From an uncultured Prevotella sp. (lineage in GTDB: Bacteria; Bacteroidota; Bacteroidia; Bacteroidales; Bacteroidaceae), in assembly GCA_900770025.1 (NCBI GenBank), contig CAAGIW010000077.1, forward strand, positions 1 to 16,891: a stretch of DNA of 16,891 nucleotides, written 5' to 3'. The first letter of the stretch is position 1. Each line of letters begins with the position of its first letter. The notes beneath the pieces were generated by a model. It did not search any database, was not told the DNA's origin, and was given only the letters and a program-made list of their open reading frames with translations. This document shows, piece by piece, positions 1 to 6,826 of the stretch. Both the position numbers and the translations under genes were made by a program.

Positions 1-51
1 AACGCATTTTGTACCCTGCCACAGACAGTCAAAGTCAATGCTCCAGAGTAT

Positions 52-100
52 CGTTTTGCAAAACGCACCATTTTGCATTGCAAAACGCACCGTTTTAGAA
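52..100. repeat. Two-unit 22-bp direct repeat (left copy)
   Basis: GCAAAACGCACC begins at 58 and again at 80, a period of 22 bp. The first unit is entered through a perfect 14-bp palindrome CGTTTTGCAAAACG at 52-65, and the last unit ends in CGTTTTAGAA at 91-100. The same unit, period and entry palindrome occur at 16440-16554, so this is a repeat family and not chance. It lies in gene-free DNA and its function is unknown. Confidence 0.85.
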
Positions 101-282
101 ATCACCCCAATTTGCCTTGGAATACAAACAGCATTCAACTGGATTTCTGAAAGAATGTTATCCGCTTATTATCAGCTACTTATCCTTCAATAGAATCGTG
201 CCTTCATTCTTCCTTCCCCTCCCCCTGACGAGGTCAGAATCCGCTCTTTAATTCTTTAATTTTTAAATTCTTTAATTCCCGT

Positions 283-300
283 CCTCCCCCCCTGGGGAGG
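283..300. other. C/G-rich hairpin downstream of the MFS gene
   Basis: CCTCCCC (283-289) and GGGGAGG (294-300) form a perfect 7-bp stem around a 4-nt loop. It lies 33 nt past the stop of the minus-strand transporter and might help end or protect that transcript. Neither strand has the T-run of a classical intrinsic terminator after it, so I do not call it one. The C/G-rich sequence continues into 301-321. Confidence 0.45.
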
Positions 301-333
301 CAGGGAGGGGGTTTCGGGGAGGCAGAGTTGCAC

Positions 334-1689
334 TTAGTCCACGTAGTTGTGGGTGATGTGATGACGGATATACGCACGATGGCCATAGAGAGCCACCACG
401 GTGAAGCAGATGATGGGGATGAAGAACGAGAGGTTGGTGGAAGGCAAGCCAAAGACTTCCACACCGCTGTCGATGATGGAGGCCTGCAGCGGCGGGAATA
501 CTGAGCCGCCGAGGATGGCCATGATCAGACCGGCACCGCCCACCTTTACGTTCTCGCCCAAGCCACGCAGCGCAATGCCATAGATGGTGGGGAACATCAA
601 CGACATGCAGGCACTGACGCCCACCAGACAATACACGCCATAGCGGTTGGTGAAGAGCAGCACGCCACTTGCCGCCACGATGGCCAGCACGCCAAGGATG
701 GACAGCAGTCGGCCCGGCTGAACGAACTTGAGGAACCACGTGCACACGAAACGGCTCACGGAGAACAGCACCAAGGCGATGATATTGAACTTCTGGGAAA
801 GGATCTCGGCGCCACGCTCATCGAGCCCCTCTTCCATGAACACACGGGTGCCATACTGGATGATGAAGGTCCAGCAGGTGACTTGGGCACCCACATAGAA
901 GAACTGCGCAATGACTCCCTCACGATAGTTGGCCACGTGGGCCAGTTGCTTGAGACTGAGCAGCAGGGGCTTGCTCTGGTGGGTGTCGCCACGTTTGGGC
1001 ATCCTTACCACACGCACCAGCACGAAGAGCAGCACTATCACCGCGCCGATGAACACATAGGGCTGTATCAGCACGCTGAGGTCGTGGCTCTTGACCAGTT
1101 CAAACTGCGACTGAGAGAGCAGTTTGCGGGCCTCGGAGTCCATGGGATTCATGCGAGCCTGCACAAAGTGCATGGCCACAAACATGCCCATGAGCGCACC
1201 GAAGGGATTGAAAGCCTGGGCCAGATTGAGGCGCTGCGTGGCAGTTTCCTCGCTGCCCATGCAATAGATATAGGGGTTGCAGCTGGTTTCGAGGAACGAA
1301 AGTCCGCAGGTCATCACGAAATATGCCAACAGGAAAGGCGGATACACGCCTATCGCTTTGGCCGGCAGAAAGAGCAGGGCACCGCAGGCATAGAGCCCCA
1401 ATCCCATCAGTACGCCAGCCTTGAACGAATGTTTCTGGATGAAGATGGCAGCAGGAAAGGCCATGATGAAATAGCCCAAATAGAATGCCACCTGCACCAT
1501 GGCACCCTCGGTGACCGTCATGCGGAAGATTTTGGAGAAGGCTTTGACCATGGGAGTGGTGACATCGTTGGCAAAGCCCCATAGGGCGAAACACGAGGTG
1601 ATGAGGATAAAGGGCAACAGGAAACTTACCCCATCCTTGACAAGCAAGCCATCGGCACGCTTGTCCTTTTTTTGATTTTCTGTCTGCAT
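334..1689 (-). CDS. FucP-type sugar:H+ symporter (MFS)
   Basis: A 451-residue inner-membrane transporter of the fucose permease branch of the major facilitator superfamily, expected to import a hexose or deoxyhexose with protons. I chose the ATG at 1689; a longer frame reaches 1752 but would start inside the predicted promoter/leader, and the 21 added residues are not transporter-like. Family landmarks are AFYLGYF near residues 68-74, RLNLAQAFNPFGA after the first half, and LSFLETSCNP with Glu134, which lines up with the essential Glu135 of E. coli FucP. The other key acid of FucP, Asp46, is not in register: Asp42 in FANDVTTP is the nearest candidate. About twelve hydrophobic segments are visible, and the length is normal. 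No sugar-catabolic gene is adjacent, so L-fucose is only one possible substrate; glucose/galactose relatives share this fold. Confidence 0.87.
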   Translation of the reverse strand: MQTENQKKDKRADGLLVKDGVSFLLPFILITSCFALWGFANDVTTPMVKAFSKIFRMTVTEGAMVQVAFYLGYFIMAFPAAIFIQKHSFKAGVLMGLGLYACGALLFLPAKAIGVYPPFLLAYFVMTCGLSFLETSCNPYIYCMGSEETATQRLNLAQAFNPFGALMGMFVAMHFVQARMNPMDSEARKLLSQSQFELVKSHDLSVLIQPYVFIGAVIVLLFVLVRVVRMPKRGDTHQSKPLLLSLKQLAHVANYREGVIAQFFYVGAQVTCWTFIIQYGTRVFMEEGLDERGAEILSQKFNIIALVLFSVSRFVCTWFLKFVQPGRLLSILGVLAIVAASGVLLFTNRYGVYCLVGVSACMSLMFPTIYGIALRGLGENVKVGGAGLIMAILGGSVFPPLQASIIDSGVEVFGLPSTNLSFFIPIICFTVVALYGHRAYIRHHITHNYVD

Positions 1690-1765
1690 GTTGTTCTTCA
1701 GGTTAATAGGTGGGGCTGCTGGTCCCCGAAATATACAATGGGCAAGACACAAACCTGCCCGAATA

Positions 1766-1797
1766 CAAAATTAAGAATAATGAGGCAAACAGCCAAA
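1766..1797 (-). promoter_or_regulatory. Promoter of the MFS transporter
   Basis: Read on the minus strand there is TTTG (1794-1797), a 20-nt spacer and TAATTTTG (1766-1773), a full match to the Bacteroidetes -33/-7 consensus. Transcription should start near 1760, about 70 nt before the ATG. The -33 element lies in the T-run of the upstream L19 terminator. Confidence 0.65.
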
Positions 1798-1828
1798 AAA
1801 AAGGATGGCTTCTTGCAGAAACCATCCC
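1795..1828 (-). terminator. Intrinsic terminator of rplS
   Basis: On the minus strand, GGATGG (1827-1822) pairs with CCATCC (1808-1803), with inner pairing of TTCT and AGAA. Eight T residues follow directly (1802-1795). It sits 26 nt after the L19 stop codon. Confidence 0.88.
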
Positions 1829-1853
1829 TTTATTTCTTTCTTTTGTCGCCGAC

Positions 1854-2216
1854 TTACTGTGCAGCAACGGGAGTTCTTTTCTCCTTGATACGTGCTTTCT
1901 TGCCAGTGAGCTTGCGCAGATAGTAAAGCTTGGCGCGACGCACCTTACCACGCTTGTTCACCTCGATGCTGTCAATATTGGGTGACTCGATGGGGAAGAT
2001 ACGCTCTACGCCCACGGTGCCAGACATCTTGCGCACGGTGAAGCGCTTCTTGTCTCCGTGACCGGCAATCTTGATTACCACACCACGATAAAGCTGGATA
2101 CGCTCTTTGGTACCCTCGATAATTTTGTAAGCGACAGTGATAGTGTCTCCTGAGCGGAACTCGGGGAACTTTTTGCCGGTTGCAAATGCTTCTTCAGCAA
2201 CTTTAATTAAATCCAT
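1854..2216 (-). CDS. rplS: 50S ribosomal protein L19
   Basis: A 120-residue protein that matches bacterial L19 across its length, a large-subunit protein at the 30S/50S interface. Landmarks are FRSGDTITV near residues 20-28, RIQLYRGVVI in the middle, FTVRKMSGTVGVERIFP, then IDSIEVNKRGKVRRAKLYYLR, followed by a basic tail. The ATG at 2216 gives the normal L19 length and N-terminus. In many bacteria rplS sits with rpsP, rimM and trmD; here it stands alone, with its own upstream promoter element and a strong terminator right after it, so it is probably monocistronic. The leader of about 88 nt could carry autoregulatory structure, but I could not find a convincing one. Confidence 0.97.
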   Translation of the reverse strand: MDLIKVAEEAFATGKKFPEFRSGDTITVAYKIIEGTKERIQLYRGVVIKIAGHGDKKRFTVRKMSGTVGVERIFPIESPNIDSIEVNKRGKVRRAKLYYLRKLTGKKARIKEKRTPVAAQ

Positions 2217-2309
2217 CTTGAATTGTTGTAATTAAATTTGTTTATCGTTCCAACGCAACATAACAGGCAACTCGCAACTTCCTGCCAGCGATTACGCCGA
2301 AAAGCGGTG

Positions 2310-2340
2310 CAAAATTACTACAATTTATCGACATACACAA
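2310..2340 (-). promoter_or_regulatory. Promoter of rplS
   Basis: On the minus strand TAATTTTG occupies 2310-2317. It is preceded after 20 nt by a TTG-containing -33 element (ATTG, 2338-2341). The predicted start near 2304 leaves a leader of about 88 nt before the L19 ATG. Confidence 0.55.
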
Positions 2341-2380
2341 TTTTGGAGGAACCTTTTCTATAAAAAAAGAATGATTTTTG

Positions 2381-2388
2381 TACTTTTG
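2381..2388 (+). promoter_or_regulatory. -7 box of the nucleotidase pair, almost on the ATG
   Basis: TACTTTTG fits TAnnTTTG exactly and ends only 5 nt before the ATG at 2394. A start 5-8 nt after this box falls at 2393-2396, so the mRNA would be leaderless or nearly so. No good TTTG is found 19-21 nt upstream. Confidence 0.55.
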
Positions 2389-2393
2389 CACCC

Positions 2394-3185
2394 ATGATGA
2401 GAACTTTACGCATATCTGCCATAGCAGCCGTGGCAATCGCTGCATGGGCATTCACAGGGTGCCGCACTTCTTACCGCATTGCCTGCACAGAGCGCACAAG
2501 AACGGTGATTGACAGCCGTTACGACCCGCTCATACCCGCCCCCACCAGTCGGTTAGTGGAGGCATACCGCAACAGGATTGACAGCGTGACCCGAAAGGTG
2601 ATAGCCCACGCCGCGCACGACATGAGCGAGGAAGAACCTGGGGGAGAACTGGCCAACCTGACCGCCGACTTCATGGTGTGGGCGGCACACTATCTGGGCG
2701 ACTCGTGCGACATGGGGCTCTACAACATGGGGGGCATCAGGGCATCCATCCAGCATGGGCCGATAACGGTGGGCGATGCACTGCAGGTGCTGCCCTTTGC
2801 CAACACCATCAGCTGCTGCACACTGCGGGGAAGCACGCTGATGGACCTGTTCAAACAGATGGCGGCAAGCGGCGGACAGGCCGTGAGCAGGGGCGTGAGG
2901 ATGGAGATAGACGCACAAGACCAGCTGATTTCTGCCACGCTCGGGGGGAAAAGCATCGACACCACAGCCCTATACAGGATAGCCACCATCGACTATTTGG
3001 CACAGGGCAACGACAAATTGGAGGCTCTGACAAGGCACGAAGCCTACCGGAACATTGCCGACACGCGCAACGACACGCGCACCCTGTGGACTGAATTTCT
3101 GAGGAAATCGACCGACAGAAACGGCACCCTGCTCACCGACACCACGAAGAGGGTGACAAAAACGACACCAACCACCAAGCCATGA
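2394..3185 (+). CDS. 5'-nucleotidase C-terminal domain lipoprotein
   Basis: A 263-residue envelope lipoprotein holding only the C-terminal (substrate-binding) domain of the UshA/5'-nucleotidase family. The signal is hydrophobic and ends in a lipobox with Cys23 (FTGC). The family signature NxGGIRASI lies near residues 111-119, followed by GPITVGDALQVLPFANT (122-138), where classical enzymes have a closely similar GGIR...GPIT...LPF pattern. In UshA-type enzymes this domain follows the metallophosphatase domain in one chain; here the metal domain is encoded by the next gene, overlapping by ATGA at 3182-3185. The two products probably work together on nucleotides or other phosphoesters in the periplasm. 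The start could be ATG 2394 or the adjacent ATG 2397. The C-terminal 25 residues are Thr/Lys-rich and look disordered. Confidence 0.88.
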   Translation: MMRTLRISAIAAVAIAAWAFTGCRTSYRIACTERTRTVIDSRYDPLIPAPTSRLVEAYRNRIDSVTRKVIAHAAHDMSEEEPGGELANLTADFMVWAAHYLGDSCDMGLYNMGGIRASIQHGPITVGDALQVLPFANTISCCTLRGSTLMDLFKQMAASGGQAVSRGVRMEIDAQDQLISATLGGKSIDTTALYRIATIDYLAQGNDKLEALTRHEAYRNIADTRNDTRTLWTEFLRKSTDRNGTLLTDTTKRVTKTTPTTKP

Positions 3186-4027
3186 GAATACACATTATAT
3201 ATATATTGCTGAGCATCGCCACGCTGATGCACGCACAAGAGAGGAAAGAACTGGTGATTCTGCACACCAACGACCTGCACAGCACCATAGAACCACTGAG
3301 CACCCTGCTGCCCGACACCATGCTGCGGGGACGCGCTGGCATGATGCGCTGCGTGGCCATGGTGGCAGAGGAACGGCAGAAGCATCCCGACCTGCTGCTG
3401 TTAGACAGCGGAGACTTTTCGCAAGGTTCGCCCTATTACGTGTATTTTCAGGGCGAAGTGGAGATAGCCTTGATGAATATGATGGGGTATGATGCCGGCA
3501 CATTGGGCAACCATGAGTTTGACTATGGTTTGGATACACTTGCCGCAAGACTGGCAAAGGCCCGTTTCCCCATCGTGTGTTGCAACGCTGACTTCAGCAA
3601 TACGCCGCTAAGAGACATCGTGAAGCCCTATACAGTGGTGAAGAGGGGCAAGCTGAAGATAGGCATCTTCGGACTGCTCACCAATCCCGAAGGACTTATC
3701 AGCGCACAGAACTGCAAGGGAATGAGGTATATGAACCCTGTGGAATGCACACGCAAGACGGTGAACACGCTGCGCAGAAAAGAGGGATGCCACTTGGTGA
3801 TATGCCTGTCGCACTTGGGATGGGACATGGCACCTGCCATGGACGACCGGCAACTGCTGTCGCAATGCGAGGGAATCGACCTGCTGCTGGGCGGGCATTC
3901 GCACACCTATATGACACAGATGGAATGGGTGAACGACCGGAAAGGCAAGGCCGTGGGCGTGGATCAGAACGGCAAGCACGGCGCCTTTGTGGGACGAATG
4001 GTGATGCAGGTGGAAAAGAAAAGGTGA
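3182..4027 (+). CDS. Metallophosphatase domain of a split 5'-nucleotidase
   Basis: A 281-residue calcineurin-like phosphoesterase with a Sec signal peptide (about residues 1-19, ending HAQ), so it should act in the periplasm. The metal-binding motifs are all present and in order: HTNDLH (28-33), DSGDFSQGSP (75-84), GNHEFDYG (109-116), Asn135 in CNADF, LSHLG with His211, and GGHSH (237-241). These supply the dinuclear metal site that hydrolyses nucleotide monophosphates or related phosphoesters. The chain stops where UshA-type enzymes would continue into the 5_nucleotid_C domain, which is supplied by the preceding, overlapping gene. Translational coupling through ATGA suggests matched amounts and perhaps a complex. 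It ends 24 nt from the convergent PorT-like gene, with no obvious terminator in the gap. The exact substrate cannot be read from sequence. Confidence 0.92.
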   Translation: MRIHIIYILLSIATLMHAQERKELVILHTNDLHSTIEPLSTLLPDTMLRGRAGMMRCVAMVAEERQKHPDLLLLDSGDFSQGSPYYVYFQGEVEIALMNMMGYDAGTLGNHEFDYGLDTLAARLAKARFPIVCCNADFSNTPLRDIVKPYTVVKRGKLKIGIFGLLTNPEGLISAQNCKGMRYMNPVECTRKTVNTLRRKEGCHLVICLSHLGWDMAPAMDDRQLLSQCEGIDLLLGGHSHTYMTQMEWVNDRKGKAVGVDQNGKHGAFVGRMVMQVEKKR

Positions 4028-4051
4028 AGAACCGACCGAAAACAGGCTACA

Positions 4052-4807
4052 CTACTCGAAATAAAAGGTGAGCACTATCATCTTGGTCTGGGCAGAAGAC
4101 ACGCTGCTGGTATAGGCACGCAGGTTGGCATCGCGGATATCATCCACATGACTCTTGTCAAGACTGTTGGTAAGACTGTAGCAGAACTTCAGCTCGGGGT
4201 TGAGTTTGAAGAAAGGAAGATAGAAGTCACAGCCCAAGCCCACCTCAATCATTGTGTCGAAACGCTTCAACTTAACGTAGTCCTGGTCTTTTCCCGACAG
4301 GTTGATCATGGGATTGATGCCTGCAATGATGTAGGGACGGTAGTTATTGAAGCGCAAAGCACTGTACTTGATATCCACAGGGAAGGAGATATAGGTGTTC
4401 TTCATGTCCTGCGTAGTCTCCAAAAAACGGCCGTTTTCATCCGTCTTCGACAGGTTGAGGAAGCGCAGATGCTTGGCTCCGAAGTGCATGGTGGGGGTGA
4501 GACGCAGTGCAAAATACTTGTTGATTCGGGCTTCGGCAAGCACACCTACGCTGAATCCGGGATTCCAACGCTCGGCATCGCACAGTATCGTCTGTACAGA
4601 CTGGGTGCCGTCATCGGCCACAATCGTCTGCGGACCCACATTCTCAAACTCCACATCCTGCAGATGCAGCCCCACAAGAATACCAAAATGCAGGGGGCGC
4701 AGGTCGATATAGGGCTTGTTCTGCTCCTTGCGTTCCTGGCCATGCACGGCGAGCATGGCAAAGAGCATCACCACGGTGCATGCAATGTTTCTGAATACTT
4801 TCATCAT
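4052..4807 (-). CDS. PorT-like outer-membrane beta-barrel protein
   Basis: A 251-residue protein with a signal peptide (about residues 1-23, ending VHGQ) and the alternating pattern of a small outer-membrane beta-barrel, ending in the aromatic strand VLTFYFE. The opening DLRPLHFGILVGLHLQ and the later FALRLTPTMHFGAKHL and ISFPVDIKYSALRFNNYRPYI resemble the PorT family, the barrel protein needed for the type IX secretion system in Bacteroidetes such as Porphyromonas gingivalis. I judge this from recalled family patterns, without an alignment. A general PorT-family/outer-membrane beta-barrel protein not tied to secretion is the main alternative. It appears to be a single-gene unit, divergent from the ferredoxin gene. 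The first two codons are both ATG, so the start may be 4807 or 4804. Confidence 0.75.
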   Translation of the reverse strand: MMKVFRNIACTVVMLFAMLAVHGQERKEQNKPYIDLRPLHFGILVGLHLQDVEFENVGPQTIVADDGTQSVQTILCDAERWNPGFSVGVLAEARINKYFALRLTPTMHFGAKHLRFLNLSKTDENGRFLETTQDMKNTYISFPVDIKYSALRFNNYRPYIIAGINPMINLSGKDQDYVKLKRFDTMIEVGLGCDFYLPFFKLNPELKFCYSLTNSLDKSHVDDIRDANLRAYTSSVSSAQTKMIVLTFYFE

Positions 4808-4923
4808 GTTATAAACGCACGAGGGCGGAAGTTATTGTATCGTTTTTCCGCTTATCTGCCACCTTCTCTACATTTTTTGTGAAATATCTTAGTAAAAAGT
4901 AGGTATATATCGGATTTATTTCT

Positions 4924-4945
4924 TACATTTGCATACTTAATTTTG
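4924..4945 (+). promoter_or_regulatory. Ferredoxin promoter (two candidate -7 boxes)
   Basis: Two TAnnTTTG matches lie just upstream of the ferredoxin: TACATTTG at 4924-4931 and TAATTTTG at 4938-4945. Neither has a clean TTTG at the usual spacing. The second would give a leader of about 20 nt, the first about 35 nt. Confidence 0.45.
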
Positions 4946-4971
4946 AGTATTAACTAAAACAAACAACAACT

Positions 4972-5142
4972 ATGGCTTACGTTATTGGTAACGACTGTAT
5001 CGCTTGCGGTACTTGTATCGATGAATGTCCCGCAGGTGCAATCTCTGAAGGCGAGAAGTATTCTATCAACCCCGAGATGTGTACTGAGTGTGGCACTTGC
5101 GCTGATGTATGTCCCTCTGAGGCTATCAGCCTTCCCGCATAA
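4972..5142 (+). CDS. 2[4Fe-4S] ferredoxin
   Basis: A 56-residue protein read from ATG 4972 to TAA 5140-5142. It has two classic CxxCxxCxxxCP cluster motifs: Cys9, Cys12, Cys15 and Cys19-Pro20, then Cys37, Cys40, Cys43 and Cys47-Pro48. This is the clostridial-type ferredoxin, a soluble cytoplasmic low-potential electron carrier used in anaerobes by enzymes such as pyruvate:ferredoxin oxidoreductase, hydrogenases and Rnf. The start MAYVIGNDC is typical for the family, and all eight ligands are intact. It stands alone with its own promoter candidates and a strong terminator about 50 nt after the stop, so it is likely an abundant monocistronic message. Its partner enzymes are not in the window. 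Confidence 0.97.
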   Translation: MAYVIGNDCIACGTCIDECPAGAISEGEKYSINPEMCTECGTCADVCPSEAISLPA

Positions 5143-5190
5143 ACCCACGGGCAAGATACAGCGGGGGATTTGTCCCTCACAGAAGAAACA

Positions 5191-5229
5191 GAGAGATGTG
5201 GCATTCTTGCCGCATCTCTTCTTTTTTTA
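5191..5229 (+). terminator. Intrinsic terminator of the ferredoxin gene
   Basis: AGAGATG (5192-5198) pairs with CATCTCT (5213-5219). GGC and GCC pair further in, around a 6-nt loop. A T-rich run follows to 5229. Confidence 0.9.
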
Positions 5230-5250
5230 TCCCAAACAAGCCCCCAAGGC

Positions 5251-5289
5251 AAAAAAAACAGCCCGCCATGCCCAAGGCACGACAGGCTG
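5251..5289 (-). terminator. Intrinsic terminator of the ExbB-TPR operon
   Basis: On the minus strand, CAGCC (5289-5285) pairs with GGCTG (5263-5259). An inner stem of CGTGCC with GGCATG closes a short loop. Eight T residues (5258-5251) follow. It lies about 50 nt past the TPR stop codon and faces the ferredoxin terminator. Confidence 0.88.
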
Positions 5290-5336
5290 AATTACTACCA
5301 TGCAAATATTTCAGAAATAATATTCTGCCAATCGGA

Positions 5337-6761
5337 TTACTTGCTCAGAGCCTCTAAGGCATTCTTGGCAGCCTCGTTGGTGGGGTCGAGTTCCACAATC
5401 TTCTGCCAGAAACTGATGGAAGTTTCCTTTTCGTTGTTCAGCAGATAATAATAGCCTAAATAGCGATAGCCTTCGAGCAGGCGGGCCATGTCAGCAGAAC
5501 TCTTCTCGCCACGGGGCTCGATGATGCTCACCAATTCCTCATAGTAAGGCTTGGCAAGACCCTCTTTGGTTTCGGGGTCCATATAGGTGTTGACACGTGC
5601 ACGCATGAAGAGCGCATACTCCTTGGCCTGCGGATACTTGCTTTCCATCTCCACATACACGTTCTCAGCGTTCTTGAACAGAGCAGTACGCTCCTCGCCC
5701 TGCTTGCTGTTGGCATACACGGTGTAGAGTTGCGCCAGTCCCACCATGTCGTTGGCATCGCTCTTGCTCACGGTCTGCAGGAACTGCTGGTAAGCCTTGA
5801 TGGCATTCTCGTAGTCTTCCTTGTTCTCATAAGCCTCAGACAGCTGCTTCACCACACCGGCACGCTTGTCTCCGTCCTCAATCTCCTGCTCCAATGCCTT
5901 GTTATACATGGCGATGGCCTCCTCGTGCTTCTTGGCTCCACTCAGCGCATTGCCATAATAAGTGTAGTCGAAATATGAGAACTTGGCACTGTCTGAACGG
6001 TTGAACAGTGCATCAGCATAGTTCAGGGCAGCGTCAAAGTCCTTCAACTCGGTGTTGCTGAAGAAAGCCAAACGGTTGTAACCGGCATCACGACTGTTCT
6101 TCTCAAGTCCCTTCTTGGCAATGGCAAGGCACTCGTTGTACTTTCCGGTGAAATAATACGACATGGCAAAACTGCGGATGTCGCGCTCTTCCATCTTGTT
6201 CACGTCGGCTGCCTTGAAGGCTCCGATGGCTTTCTCAAAATCGTTCGACTGATAATAGATGCGACCCTTGAGGGCATCCACGGCAATATCAGGACGCTGC
6301 ACACGCAGGTCTTCCAGTTTACTGATGGCCTGAGAGGGACTGATCTTGCGATATACACTGGCATATTTGTAGTAAGCCTCGGGACTCTTGGGGTCGAAAT
6401 AGATGGCCTGATCGTAGAACTCTGCAGCGCCTCCTCCATCTTCGGCCAATGCCTTAATGTCGCCCATGAGCACAAAGGCAGGGGCATACTTCATCTTGAT
6501 GCCATGATTGGCATACACGGCAGCCGAAGCAGTGTCCTTGATGTCAAGATAAGCACGACCAATACCCACGAGCACCTCGCCATTCTTCTTGTTTTTCTTG
6601 AACACGGCCTTTACCTGATCAGGAGTATCAGCAGCCTTTGACTTAATCACACCGGCAATCTGATCGATAACTGCCTTGTTGTCTGTCTGAGCGGACACAG
6701 GAGCACTGAATCCCATCATCAGGGCTCCCACAAATAGATATTTGATTGTCTTCATATTCAT
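5337..6761 (-). CDS. Secreted tetratricopeptide-repeat protein of the TonB cluster
   Basis: A 474-residue protein with a signal peptide (MNMK, a hydrophobic core, then VSAQ near residue 25), so it is exported, probably to the periplasm. The rest is helical with TPR-like repeats: segments such as AAEFYDQAIYFDPKSPEAYY, KHEEAIAMYNKALEQ, ENAIKAYQQFLQ and the final SISFWQKIVELDPTNEAAKN show the W/L-G-Y-A-F-P spacing. TPRs bind other proteins, so it may scaffold the preceding ExbB/ExbD/TonB/PstS-like products. It is the last gene of the unit, 65 nt after the PstS-like gene, with a terminator directly behind it. No enzyme motif is visible. The start could be ATG 6761 or 6755; both keep the signal peptide. 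Confidence 0.85.
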   Translation of the reverse strand: MNMKTIKYLFVGALMMGFSAPVSAQTDNKAVIDQIAGVIKSKAADTPDQVKAVFKKNKKNGEVLVGIGRAYLDIKDTASAAVYANHGIKMKYAPAFVLMGDIKALAEDGGGAAEFYDQAIYFDPKSPEAYYKYASVYRKISPSQAISKLEDLRVQRPDIAVDALKGRIYYQSNDFEKAIGAFKAADVNKMEERDIRSFAMSYYFTGKYNECLAIAKKGLEKNSRDAGYNRLAFFSNTELKDFDAALNYADALFNRSDSAKFSYFDYTYYGNALSGAKKHEEAIAMYNKALEQEIEDGDKRAGVVKQLSEAYENKEDYENAIKAYQQFLQTVSKSDANDMVGLAQLYTVYANSKQGEERTALFKNAENVYVEMESKYPQAKEYALFMRARVNTYMDPETKEGLAKPYYEELVSIIEPRGEKSSADMARLLEGYRYLGYYYLLNNEKETSISFWQKIVELDPTNEAAKNALEALSK

Positions 6762-6826
6762 TATATATTGTTTAATTTAATATTCTTGTTTTCTGTTGTG
6801 GCCTCCCCACTCCATAGGGCGGCGAA

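Larger units (their letters stand above)
1..333. other. Gene-free left margin with repeats
   Basis: I see no credible coding sequence here. Besides the 22-bp repeat at 52-100, it contains three copies of CTTTAATT (246-253, 254-261, 270-277) in an AT-rich stretch and then a C/G-rich stretch with a strong hairpin. It lies downstream of the minus-strand MFS transporter, so it is probably that gene's 3' untranslated and spacer DNA. The word CTTATTATCAG at 165-175 recurs in the right margin at 16596-16606. Confidence 0.6.

Noticed and set aside
883..1584. A 233-codon plus-strand frame across the MFS transporter
   Set aside because: It is antisense to a clear transporter. Its composition is His/Gln/Glu-rich with no recognisable domain.
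4825..4851. Regulatory hairpin upstream of the PorT-like gene
   Set aside because: GCGGAA and TTCCGC pair over a 15-nt loop, but a 6-bp stem with nothing else to support it is too weak to call.
4148..4882. A 244-codon plus-strand frame opposite the PorT-like gene
   Set aside because: It lacks a signal peptide, a promoter and a domain, while the minus-strand gene has a signal peptide and barrel pattern.
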